Source of the DNA: an uncultured Ruminococcus sp.
GTDB lineage: Bacteria > Bacillota > Clostridia > Oscillospirales > Ruminococcaceae
Direction: 5' to 3'
Length of the DNA: 47,433 bases
Assembly: GCA_902786975.1 (NCBI GenBank)
Contig: CADAES010000015.1
Coordinates: 1 to 47,433 of the forward strand
The first letter of the stretch is position 1. Every line of letters begins with the position of its first letter. Positions 41,087 through 47,433 of the stretch are shown here, piece by piece. Under the pieces are notes generated by a model. It did not search any database, was not told the DNA's origin, and worked only from the letters and a program-made list of their open reading frames with translations. A program made the position numbers and the translations under genes.

Positions 41087-42039
41087 CAGAGTTTCAGCCC
41101 CTCAAACGACTCTCTGAGCACCTGCTCGGACTTTTTGAACTTCTCCATTTCGGTTTCGCTGAGCGAAAGCTCGAGCACCTCTTTTACTCCGTTTCTGCCG
41201 ATGATGGTCGGAACGCCGATAAACACATCGTTTCCGCCGTACTCGCCCGAGAGTTTTGCAGACACGGTCAGCACGCTGTTTTCGTCGCCGAGGATAGCCT
41301 TCACTATCCTTGTTATAGCCATACCGATACCGTAGTAGGTGGCTTTTTTCGCCTCGATTATCTTATACGCAGATGTTCTCACCTGCTCCTCTATCTTGGT
41401 CATCTCGTCGATATTGTATGAATACTTTTTATCCTCAAGAAGCTCTGTGACCGACTTTGTTGCGAGCATCACCTGTGAAAGCGGAACGAACTCGCTGTCG
41501 CCGTGCTCGCCGATAACGTAGGCGTGGATATTCTTCGGGTCAACGCTGAAATAGTCGCCCAGCAGATAACGAAGCCTTGCGGTATCAAGCGTTGTGCCGG
41601 TGCCGATGACCTTTGCCGCACCGAAGCGGGAAAGCTCAAAGGTAACACGGGTCATAATATCGACAGGGTTTGTGGCTACGAGGAAAATGCCGTCAAAGCC
41701 CGATTTTACGACAGGTGTGATGATAGATCTGAACACCTCGGTATTTCTTTGCAGAAGGTCGAGCCTTGTTTCGCCCTCCTTCTGGGCAACGCCTGCTGCG
41801 ATAACGACTATATCCGCACCACGGCAGTCCTTATAGTCGCCCGCTTTTATCTGCATATTCGATTTTGCGAAAGCAAGACCGTGATTGAGGTCCATAGCCT
41901 CGCCGTTGGCTTTTTCCTTATTGACATCTATGAGCACAAGCTCGTTGCAGATGCCTCCCTGGTTGACAAGGGCATAGGCAAAGCTCATTCCTACCATACC
42001 GGTACCGATGAGCACTACTTTTCTTGTATCTGTTGTCAT
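41086..42039 (-). CDS. ldh: L-lactate dehydrogenase
   Basis: Converts pyruvate and NADH to L-lactate. The Rossmann loop is IGTGMVGMSFAYALVNQG. Asp in LVLIDVN selects NAD. Catalytic and substrate residues are in AAGVAQKEGETRLDLLQRN (mobile loop, Q102-type specificity for lactate over malate), NPVDIMT and IGEHGDSEF. The length of 317 is standard. It lies only 18 bases after the epimerase gene, an unusual operon partner. Confidence 0.95.
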   Translation of the reverse strand: MTTDTRKVVLIGTGMVGMSFAYALVNQGGICNELVLIDVNKEKANGEAMDLNHGLAFAKSNMQIKAGDYKDCRGADIVVIAAGVAQKEGETRLDLLQRNTEVFRSIITPVVKSGFDGIFLVATNPVDIMTRVTFELSRFGAAKVIGTGTTLDTARLRYLLGDYFSVDPKNIHAYVIGEHGDSEFVPLSQVMLATKSVTELLEDKKYSYNIDEMTKIEEQVRTSAYKIIEAKKATYYGIGMAITRIVKAILGDENSVLTVSAKLSGEYGGNDVFIGVPTIIGRNGVKEVLELSLSETEMEKFKKSEQVLRESFEGLKL

Positions 42040-42057
42040 ATCATCATTTCCTTTCGG

Positions 42058-43128
42058 TCAAAATTTTTCTCTTATCACATCGCATATCTTCTCGGCGGTA
42101 TGCCCGTCGCCGAACGGCTGATAGGCGGGGTCGATATGCTGCTTTGCCGAGAGCTTTTCAAGGATATCCTCCTTATCGGGCTTGGCGAGCTGGTTGCGGT
42201 TGCCGACCATAGTTTCGGGCCACACGACGTAGTCCAGTATAAACACGCACTGGACGCCTGCGTAGAACGCTTCGCACTGAAGCCCGCCCGAATCGGTGAC
42301 TATCTTTTGCGCACCTGTTGTAAGATGCACCGAGTCGCTGTATCCCAGAGGCTGAGTGAGGATAATATTTCCGAGCTTTTTCTGCTCACAGATGCGCTTT
42401 GCCCTTTCACGGTTCCTCGGGTGGACGGGATAGATGGTCTTTGCGTCCAGCGAGTCCATAGCAAGCAGTATCTGCGTCAGCGGTTCGTCGGAATAGGTAT
42501 TCTCCTGTCTATGGCATGTCATATAGTAATACTTTTTTGGCACATTAACAGTATTACCGTCAAGGTCGAGGATATGCGGATCGGTCCACGGTCTGTTCCT
42601 GAATTCCACAAAAGAATCGTACATAATATTCCCCACGCAGCAGGAACGCTGTGCAAGCCCTTCCCTTTCAAGGTTTTTCAGAGCATTCTGTGTGGGAGCA
42701 AAGTCTACTGCGGCGAGGTGGTCGGTCGTGATCCGGTTGACCTCCTCGGGGTTATCAAGTGTTCCCAGGCGCAGTCCTGCTTCGACGTGCATAACGGGGA
42801 CGTGTACCTTAACGGCGGCAAGCCCTGCGGCGAGAGTTGAGTTTGTATCGCCGTAGACAAGCAGTGCGTCGGGCTTTTCTTTCAGCAGTATCTCCTCAAC
42901 TCCGATCATCATCGCACCTGTCATCTGAGCGTGAGTGCCGCCCGAGATACCGAGGTTATAGTCGGGCTTCGGGATACCCATTTCTCTGAAAAAGACTGCG
43001 GACATATTGTCGTCGAAATGCTGTCCTGTATGGACAAGTATCTCGGTATGCTCTTTCCTAATACAACGTGAGCCTGCGGCAGCCTTTATGAACTGCGGTC
43101 TTGCGCCCACGACTGTAACTATCTTCAA
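42058..43128 (-). CDS. wecB: UDP-N-acetylglucosamine 2-epimerase (non-hydrolysing)
   Basis: Interconverts UDP-GlcNAc and UDP-ManNAc for cell-wall or surface polymers. Signatures are KIVTVVGARPQFIKAAA, HTGQHFDDNMSAVFF, VYGDTNSTLAAGLAA, HVEAGLR, and TDSGGLQCEAFYAG. The TTG at 43126-43128 is used as start (giving MKIVTVV), with AGGGG 7 bases upstream; longer readings extend into the neighbouring gene. At 356 residues it matches the family. Confidence 0.93.
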   Translation of the reverse strand: MKIVTVVGARPQFIKAAAGSRCIRKEHTEILVHTGQHFDDNMSAVFFREMGIPKPDYNLGISGGTHAQMTGAMMIGVEEILLKEKPDALLVYGDTNSTLAAGLAAVKVHVPVMHVEAGLRLGTLDNPEEVNRITTDHLAAVDFAPTQNALKNLEREGLAQRSCCVGNIMYDSFVEFRNRPWTDPHILDLDGNTVNVPKKYYYMTCHRQENTYSDEPLTQILLAMDSLDAKTIYPVHPRNRERAKRICEQKKLGNIILTQPLGYSDSVHLTTGAQKIVTDSGGLQCEAFYAGVQCVFILDYVVWPETMVGNRNQLAKPDKEDILEKLSAKQHIDPAYQPFGDGHTAEKICDVIREKF

Positions 43129-43145
43129 AGGATCACCCCTTAATA

Positions 43146-43898
43146 TCAATAATCGAGTATAATGAGAGTACCGTGCTTTTTGGAATGTGCGACTGCCTGC
43201 CACAGTATCGAAAAGGCGAACTTGGCGAGCGAAACGGTATCGTACTCGGTATGTATCTCGCCCATTTCGGCTTTCCCGTCACGGAAATATCCGTCGGTCG
43301 GGTAGCCCTGTGTTTGTGTCCACGAAAGGATAGTTTTCTCGCCCGCTTTCCAGTCGATGGCGTTGATCTCCCTCAGCTCCGCTTCGAGCAGACCAACGGT
43401 CGCAAGCGTTCTCTCGTGACCTGTCGGCAGCACTGCGGGGAACATCAGCGTATCACGCACAGGCAGCCACCACTCACATTCATAAAGAGAATACTGGTTC
43501 TGGGTTATCTTCATAAACTTCTTATAAAGCGGGTGCTCAAAGACTGTGAAGTCCTTTGGGACAGTATCGGGCACGGTCTCACCGAGGTACCTTGCCGCAA
43601 AGAAAAGCAGCAGCGCATGCAGCGCACACCAGTCGGGCTTATCGGTATAGTAGTCGGTGATATCGTTGTCCTCGTTCCAGATGACGGGGTAGTTTATATA
43701 CTCGCTGAGCTCACTGAGCAGCTTGTCACGCCAGCTTGTGACATCGTCCGTGATGACCTCCACAGGCACAGGCTCTGCATCGTTTGCACGCACGACATTT
43801 ACAGCAACGCCGTTTTGCTCTGCCCACTGCTGGACAGCGGTTTTCCAGTTGCGTGAATAGTAGCGCACAAGGCAGCCCGAATAAACATCAAGCCCCAT
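43146..43898 (-). CDS. Uncharacterised 250-residue protein
   Basis: A cytoplasmic protein starting MGLDVYSGCLVRYY and rich in Trp and Tyr, with motifs WKTAVQQWAEQNG, YPVIWNEDNDITDYYTDKPDW and TLATVGLLEAELREIN. I do not assign a family or function. AGAGG precedes the ATG by about 7 bases. It sits between a GT4 gene and the epimerase and is probably co-transcribed with both. Confidence 0.7.
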   Translation of the reverse strand: MGLDVYSGCLVRYYSRNWKTAVQQWAEQNGVAVNVVRANDAEPVPVEVITDDVTSWRDKLLSELSEYINYPVIWNEDNDITDYYTDKPDWCALHALLLFFAARYLGETVPDTVPKDFTVFEHPLYKKFMKITQNQYSLYECEWWLPVRDTLMFPAVLPTGHERTLATVGLLEAELREINAIDWKAGEKTILSWTQTQGYPTDGYFRDGKAEMGEIHTEYDTVSLAKFAFSILWQAVAHSKKHGTLIILDY

Positions 43899-43914
43899 TA
43901 GATCACCTCTTGTT

Positions 43915-45138
43915 TTACTTTACTGCGTCGATGAACTGTTTTGCAAGTGCTTCGTAAGTGAAGTTTTCAAGCACTGCCTTTCTGCCGTTCGCACCGAGCC
44001 TGTTCCTTTCACTCAAAGGCATTTTAACGAGCCTGTCAAGTCCTTTGACGAGCGCATCGGTATCCTCGGCTTCGACGCTGACGCCGCAGTCGTAATCGGT
44101 TATAAAATTGTTCGGAGCGTCTACTGCGTACAGTATCGGCTTGCCGGACATCATAGAATCAAAGAGCTTGTTCATACATATCCCGAAGCGGAACATATCG
44201 TTCTTTTTTGCGCCGACGTAGAGGCAGTCTGTCTTTGAGAGCATGGTCGGTATTGCGAGCTTGGGTATCTTCGGCAGGAAATAAACGCTGTCGGGTCCGC
44301 AGGAAGCGGCCTGCTTTTTAAGCTTCGCAAGGCTTGTCCCGTCGCCGACTATTACGGCTGCCACGTTTTTGTTGCCAAGCTTTTTCACGGCATCTATCAG
44401 GTAGTCGATGCAGTAGGAATCGGTGATGCTGCCAAAGAAGCAGACGATGAATTTCCCTTTTGCCCTTAGCTCGTCAAGCAGCTTTTCGTGCTCCTCCGGA
44501 AGCGGCTGAGGGTCATCCCACTCGGACTTTACCACGCCGTTCATAACGCATCTGAAATGGTCGGGCTTCATACCGTGCTTCACAAAATAGTCCTTTGCGC
44601 ACGGCAGCAGTGACACTACCCTGTCGGTATGCTTACAGAAGGAATTTTCGGCGAACTGCATCATCACGACGAACGGGTGTGTTTTCTTCATTCCGCCAAG
44701 CTCGATAAGCGTTATCGGCCACATATCATGCACTTCATGAACGCAGGTGGCTTTTGCGCATTTTGCGATCTTCTGCGCGGCATAGGTATCAAGCGGATAG
44801 GTCGATGAACCGATAACGACATCGGGCTTCCAGGCTCTTGCTATCCTTTCGGCGTTGAAATAGAGCTTGCTGACATAGCGCAGCATCGAAAGCGCACGCT
44901 TTACGCCGTTGCCTTCGTACTCGCCCGTTTTCAGCCAGGTATACTTGATGCCGTCGATATGCTGTGTGGTGAAGTCTTTTTTTATCTTCGGGTTCTTTAT
45001 TCTGAGGTGGGAAAAGTCGCCGCCGACGATACGGACGTCGTGACCCATTTTCACCCATTCCCTTGCGAGGTAATACGGGCGGAACTCCATACCCATAGCC
45101 GTACTTCCCGCATAGTGGTTCAAAAGCAGTATATTCAT
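43915..45138 (-). CDS. Glycosyltransferase family 4 (WbuB-like)
   Basis: A GT-B glycosyltransferase of 407 residues. The N-terminal acceptor domain starts MNILLLNHYAGS with AREWVKMGHDVRIVGGDFSH. The donor domain has FIVCFFGSITDSYCIDYLID, AAVIVGDGTSLAKLKK, and YVGAKKNDMFRFGICMNKLFDSMMSGKPILYA, the last containing the nucleotide-sugar-binding Glu-replacing stretch. It resembles WbuB-type N-acetylfucosaminyl/hexosaminyl transferases. With the UDP-GlcNAc epimerase downstream, it likely builds a surface polysaccharide. Confidence 0.9.
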   Translation of the reverse strand: MNILLLNHYAGSTAMGMEFRPYYLAREWVKMGHDVRIVGGDFSHLRIKNPKIKKDFTTQHIDGIKYTWLKTGEYEGNGVKRALSMLRYVSKLYFNAERIARAWKPDVVIGSSTYPLDTYAAQKIAKCAKATCVHEVHDMWPITLIELGGMKKTHPFVVMMQFAENSFCKHTDRVVSLLPCAKDYFVKHGMKPDHFRCVMNGVVKSEWDDPQPLPEEHEKLLDELRAKGKFIVCFFGSITDSYCIDYLIDAVKKLGNKNVAAVIVGDGTSLAKLKKQAASCGPDSVYFLPKIPKLAIPTMLSKTDCLYVGAKKNDMFRFGICMNKLFDSMMSGKPILYAVDAPNNFITDYDCGVSVEAEDTDALVKGLDRLVKMPLSERNRLGANGRKAVLENFTYEALAKQFIDAVK

Positions 45139-45177
45139 AAAAAGCTACCGTCCTTAAAGCTTTGATATATCCTATTA

Positions 45178-45206
45178 ATTATAGCATGATTCGCCCTCAA
45201 AGTCAA
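45178..45206 (-). promoter_or_regulatory. Promoter for the GT4-to-lactate-dehydrogenase operon
   Basis: The minus strand reads TTGACT, 17 bases, TATAAT. Confidence 0.82.
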
Positions 45207-45214
45207 CAACGCCC

Positions 45215-45252
45215 GCAAACAAAAGACACCTCTGCTGCGGGGCAGAAGTGTC
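45215..45252 (-). terminator. Terminator of the lipoprotein gene
   Basis: GACACCTCTGC (45225-45235) pairs with GCAGAAGTGTC (45242-45252) with one mismatch, then TTTTGTTTG on the minus strand. Confidence 0.82.
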
Positions 45253-45260
45253 CTGTGTAA

Positions 45261-46112
45261 CTAACCGTTGAGGTCGATATGGTCAAGCACGAAAAGGTAA
45301 TCCTTCGGGTCGCTGCTGACTGAGGAATACTTGTCGGCGTTTTTGGCGAGCCACGCAGAGAGGCTGCCGTCCTTTGCAAAGCTGTAGTTCGCAAGGCGGT
45401 ATTTTCCGCCAAGCTCTATCTCAAGCCTTACGGTATACTTATATGCGACGTTGTAATAGCACACGATGCTGTCAAAGAGCTTTGTATCTTTCAGCTGCTG
45501 AGAACGGATTATCTGGTATGGCACGAATATATCCTTATAGCTCACCCTGCCGTCCTCCTTTACCGTCGGCGGATTTTCGATAACGCTGACGTCTATGGAG
45601 TACAGCTCCGTATTCAGCGACGCAGAGACATCTGCTTCAAGCCATCGGTCTGTGTACATATTCCTGAACTGCCATTTTGGATAGCCGTCCATATCGTAAA
45701 GCGAGAGCTTATAGTTTCCCACGCCGACCTTTCCCGTTTTTGTTTCGGACTGCTTTTTGTCAGAGGCAGAGCTGTCGGGAGTGCTTTCGGTCTTTTTCTT
45801 CCCGGTCTGCGAGGAAGACGTGGTCGTTTTCTGAACAGATGTGGAAGCGCTCGTTGTCTGAACGGACGTGGAAGCGCTCGTTGTCTGCTTAGTGGCAGAA
45901 GCTGATGCCGATGTTGTTGCAGTTGTTTCACAGACAGTTTCCGACGTTACGGCAGGTACAATACTGCTGTCGCTCAGAGAGCTTTCGGAAGCGGCGGTCT
46001 GCGAAGCGGTCGTCACCTGTGAGCTGTCAGAGTTTTTTGAGTTCTCGCAGGCGGTGAGGCAGACAAGTGCAGCAAGGGCGGTGAAGATAAGTATTTTTCC
46101 GGTGTTTTTCAT
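45261..46112 (-). CDS. Lipoprotein with Ser/Thr-rich tether and unknown C-terminal domain
   Basis: A lipoprotein signal peptide ends in LTA-C22. A tether of about 110 residues follows, very rich in Ser, Thr and Ala, with repeated TSASTSVQ units. A folded beta-rich C-terminal domain (about 130-283) starts VGVGNYKLSLYDMDGYPKW and continues WLEADVSASLNTELYS and SIVCYYNVAYKYTVRLEIELGG. The ATG at 46112 has AAGGAGG 8 bases upstream. It should be exported and anchored on the outer face of the membrane. No function is recognised. Confidence 0.82.
   Translation of the reverse strand: MKNTGKILIFTALAALVCLTACENSKNSDSSQVTTASQTAASESSLSDSSIVPAVTSETVCETTATTSASASATKQTTSASTSVQTTSASTSVQKTTTSSSQTGKKKTESTPDSSASDKKQSETKTGKVGVGNYKLSLYDMDGYPKWQFRNMYTDRWLEADVSASLNTELYSIDVSVIENPPTVKEDGRVSYKDIFVPYQIIRSQQLKDTKLFDSIVCYYNVAYKYTVRLEIELGGKYRLANYSFAKDGSLSAWLAKNADKYSSVSSDPKDYLFVLDHIDLNG
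45833..45886 (-). repeat. Two tandem 27-bp repeats coding the lipoprotein tether
   Basis: The units 45833-45859 and 45860-45886 differ at two bases and code the TSASTSVQ repeat. Confidence 0.85.
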
Positions 46113-46162
46113 AGGTTGTGCCTCCTTTGCTTTTGTATCCAATAATGGGCATAGCCCCATCA

Positions 46163-46660
46163 TTAAAGGTAATTCTTGATGATCTGCCACTCTCCGACGA
46201 GCCTTTGCAGGCTGTATGCGGCATTGGCGGGACTGGTAGAGGGCAGGGTGACGATATCCTTGCCCGTTATCGGTCTTTGGTATTTGCAGTAAAGCTTTGC
46301 GGCGGCAGTGCCGTTTGCGAATATCGCTTTTATGTCGCAGTTATCAAGCACCCTTTTCAGGTCTGTCGGCGTGACGTTTTTTATGCTTGCATCGCTGGAG
46401 CCGATGATGTCGCACTCGGCTATAACGTCCCAGACTGCAATACGAGCGTCGAGCAGGAATCGTTCTTTTTCTGTCAGCCGGCAAGGCACTGGCATATCCA
46501 GAACACCTGCGGTGACTTTCCAGAAACGGTTTTGCGCATGTCCGTAGTAAAAGCCCTGTTCACGGGACTTTACCGACGGCAGCGAGCCGAGGATAAGTAT
46601 CCTGCTGTGCTCGTCGAACACAGGCTCAAAGGTATGTACTATGTGTTGATATTCACCCAT
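46163..46660 (-). CDS. DNA-deoxyinosine glycosylase (uracil-DNA glycosylase superfamily)
   Basis: A 165-residue repair enzyme that excises hypoxanthine, the product of adenine deamination, from DNA. Motifs are ILILGSLPSVKSREQGFYYGHAQNRFWKV, AVWDVIAECDIIGSSDASI, AIFANGTAAAKLY and LPSTSPANA. These match the DNA-deoxyinosine glycosylase subfamily of UDG-fold proteins. GGGCTCC-rich spacing gives only a modest ribosome site (AAAGGAG upstream of the ATG). Confidence 0.92.
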   Translation of the reverse strand: MGEYQHIVHTFEPVFDEHSRILILGSLPSVKSREQGFYYGHAQNRFWKVTAGVLDMPVPCRLTEKERFLLDARIAVWDVIAECDIIGSSDASIKNVTPTDLKRVLDNCDIKAIFANGTAAAKLYCKYQRPITGKDIVTLPSTSPANAAYSLQRLVGEWQIIKNYL

Positions 46661-46680
46661 TGGGGCTCCTTTCGGGAAAG

Positions 46681-47031
46681 CTATTTTTTGCTTCTTGCGG
46701 TTTTAAGAGAGGCGATAAGTATCCGCTTTATTTCAAGGCAATCGGAGATAATGGGGTCGCCGTATACCTGCTCGATATATCCCGACAGAACGAGCAGTCG
46801 GAGCCAATACTCTGTCTCGGCTGTTTCTTTGAGTGCTATCTGCATTTTTGAGATAAAATCAGCCGGACTTACTCCGTATGCCGCTTCGTTGGCATTAGCG
46901 CCTATCGAAGTACCGCTTCTGATTATCTGTTTAGAGATGATGCTCTCTTTTTTCTCGTTTACAAGGTACTGATAAAGCTTGACTATCCGCACAGCAAATT
47001 TTAATGATTTATCCAGCAAAGGACCTTCCAC
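46681..47031 (-). CDS. Four-helix-bundle protein (23S rRNA intervening-sequence type)
   Basis: A 116-residue helical protein with SLKFAVRIVKLYQYL, SKQIIRSGTSIGANANEAAYG and KMQIALKETAETEYWLRLL, the hallmark of the bacterial four-helix-bundle family first seen in 23S rRNA intervening sequences. The function is not established; an avd-like nucleic-acid-binding role is possible. I use the GTG at 47029-47031 as start, with GGAAGGA 10 bases upstream. Longer readings run into the AT-rich inverted repeat at 47064-47160 and give a spurious N-terminus. Confidence 0.82.
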   Translation of the reverse strand: MEGPLLDKSLKFAVRIVKLYQYLVNEKKESIISKQIIRSGTSIGANANEAAYGVSPADFISKMQIALKETAETEYWLRLLVLSGYIEQVYGDPIISDCLEIKRILIASLKTARSKK

Positions 47032-47063
47032 ATCAAACAATTCCTTCCGATCAGATAATAAAA

Positions 47064-47160
47064 AAATGAATAGTGAATAACGAATAACGAACAGTGAAGA
47101 GTACAGTAACGCCCTGACAAAACTATTCAATATTCACTTTTCACTATTCATTATTCATTG
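47064..47160. repeat. AT-rich imperfect inverted repeat (ATTCATT/AATGAAT type)
   Basis: AATGAATAGTGAA-like sequence near 47067 is mirrored by TTCACTATTCATT near 47137, with extra ATTCATT-like copies on each side. It resembles small dispersed repeats of Firmicutes and lies between the four-helix gene and ssrA. Confidence 0.6.
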
Positions 47161-47192
47161 AGCTGTTAAAACATTTGTTTTAACGGCGTTAC

Positions 47193-47433
47193 TGGAGATG
47201 AGGAGAATCGAACTCCTGTCCGAAAACCGATCCCTGCGAATTTCTACGAGTTTAGTCTGTTATTGCGGGCAAGCCCCTTTCCCTTACGCTAAGCAAGCAG
47301 ACACGCTTTCACGCTCGGTAGGCTGTGATACACCTACAGGTCACAGCCGTCGCCTGTAAGCGTTCACCACTAGTCGACGCCTTTACCCGAGCCGTGGTAC
47401 TCTCAGGCAAGACGGGCACTGCGCTTAGGCAGC
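47193..47433 (-). ncRNA. ssrA: tmRNA (ssrA), 3' part, cut by the window end
   Basis: tmRNA rescues stalled ribosomes by acting as both tRNA and mRNA. The 3' end shows a tRNA-like T arm, AGGAG-TTCGATT-CTCCT, followed by the acceptor strand CATCTCC and discriminator A at 47193; CCA is not encoded. The GACTAAAC-like stretch and pseudoknot sequences follow on the minus strand. The last nine bases, read on the minus strand, are GCT GCC TAA, the Ala-Ala-stop end of the tag peptide (stop at 47425-47427). The 5' half and most of the tag lie outside the window. Confidence 0.93.

Noticed and set aside
41503-42840. Plus-strand 445-codon open frame over lactate dehydrogenase and epimerase
   Set aside because: Both genes on the minus strand have complete family motifs; the plus frame has none.
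46681-47130. 149-residue reading of the four-helix-bundle protein
   Set aside because: The first 33 residues are the translation of the AT-rich inverted repeat. The GTG at 47031 has a ribosome site and the family's normal N-terminus.

Overview
The window looks like a chromosomal segment of an anaerobic, low-to-mid GC Firmicute of the Ruminococcus/Oscillospiraceae type. This is inferred from gene content: strong AGGAGG-type ribosome sites and TTGACA/TATAAT promoters, a cotJABC spore-coat operon, a PPi-type phosphofructokinase, L-lactate dehydrogenase, an iron-containing alcohol dehydrogenase, a sensory-type [FeFe]-hydrogenase homologue and a cohesin-like surface protein. No database search was possible. 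The species assignment is an inference.

Layout. 1-1.7 kb: two hairpins at the window edge, a C39-like peptidase homologue overlapping a sirtuin, and a HIRAN protein (all minus). 2.0-7.5 kb (plus): one operon from a consensus promoter encoding a zinc-ribbon/LRR protein, a divergent Ser/Thr kinase, a TerY-like vWA protein, a PP2C phosphatase and a cytidine-deaminase-fold protein with a Q/P-rich linker. 7.6-14.1 kb (minus, convergent with the previous operon): a membrane protein, a sensory [FeFe]-hydrogenase homologue with a coiled-coil tail, a DivIVA-like coiled-coil protein, a two-TM sensor with a degenerate GGDEF domain, and a second deaminase-fold protein with the same architecture as the first. 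14.2-19.8 kb (minus): a cytidylate-kinase-like protein and a complete branched-chain amino acid ABC transporter (livKHMGF order). 20.0-21.9 kb (plus): a type II toxin-antitoxin pair, then cotJA-cotJB-cotJC. 22-27.5 kb: an LTA-synthase-like membrane sulfatase-fold protein converging on a cluster of two GT8 glycosyltransferases and two lysophospholipid-type acyltransferase domains, one of them fused to a GT8. 27.7-32.4 kb: a Cof-type HAD phosphatase, PPi-type phosphofructokinase, an SH3 membrane protein, a PII-like protein and PrmA. 32.6-35.6 kb (minus): a cohesin-like membrane protein, cyclophilin and two unknown proteins. 36.1-40.0 kb (plus): a tail-anchored protein with KPASAV repeats, an alcohol dehydrogenase and an SDR. 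40.0-40.5 kb: a gene-free stretch full of hairpins. 40.6-45.1 kb (minus): a run of genes for an unknown protein, L-lactate dehydrogenase, UDP-GlcNAc 2-epimerase, an unknown protein and a GT4. 45.2-47.2 kb: a lipoprotein, DNA-deoxyinosine glycosylase and a four-helix-bundle protein. The window ends inside ssrA (tmRNA).

The most interesting part is 2.0-14.1 kb. A kinase/vWA/PP2C triad of the kind described for Ter-type stress systems sits opposite a set of redox and membrane sensors. Both convergent gene sets carry a protein with the same unusual build: cytidine-deaminase-like zinc site, then Q/P-rich linker, then a conserved SxYAE...LKxRLxxLF tail. I propose that these form one signalling system. 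This rests on gene context and shared architecture, not on any demonstrated function.
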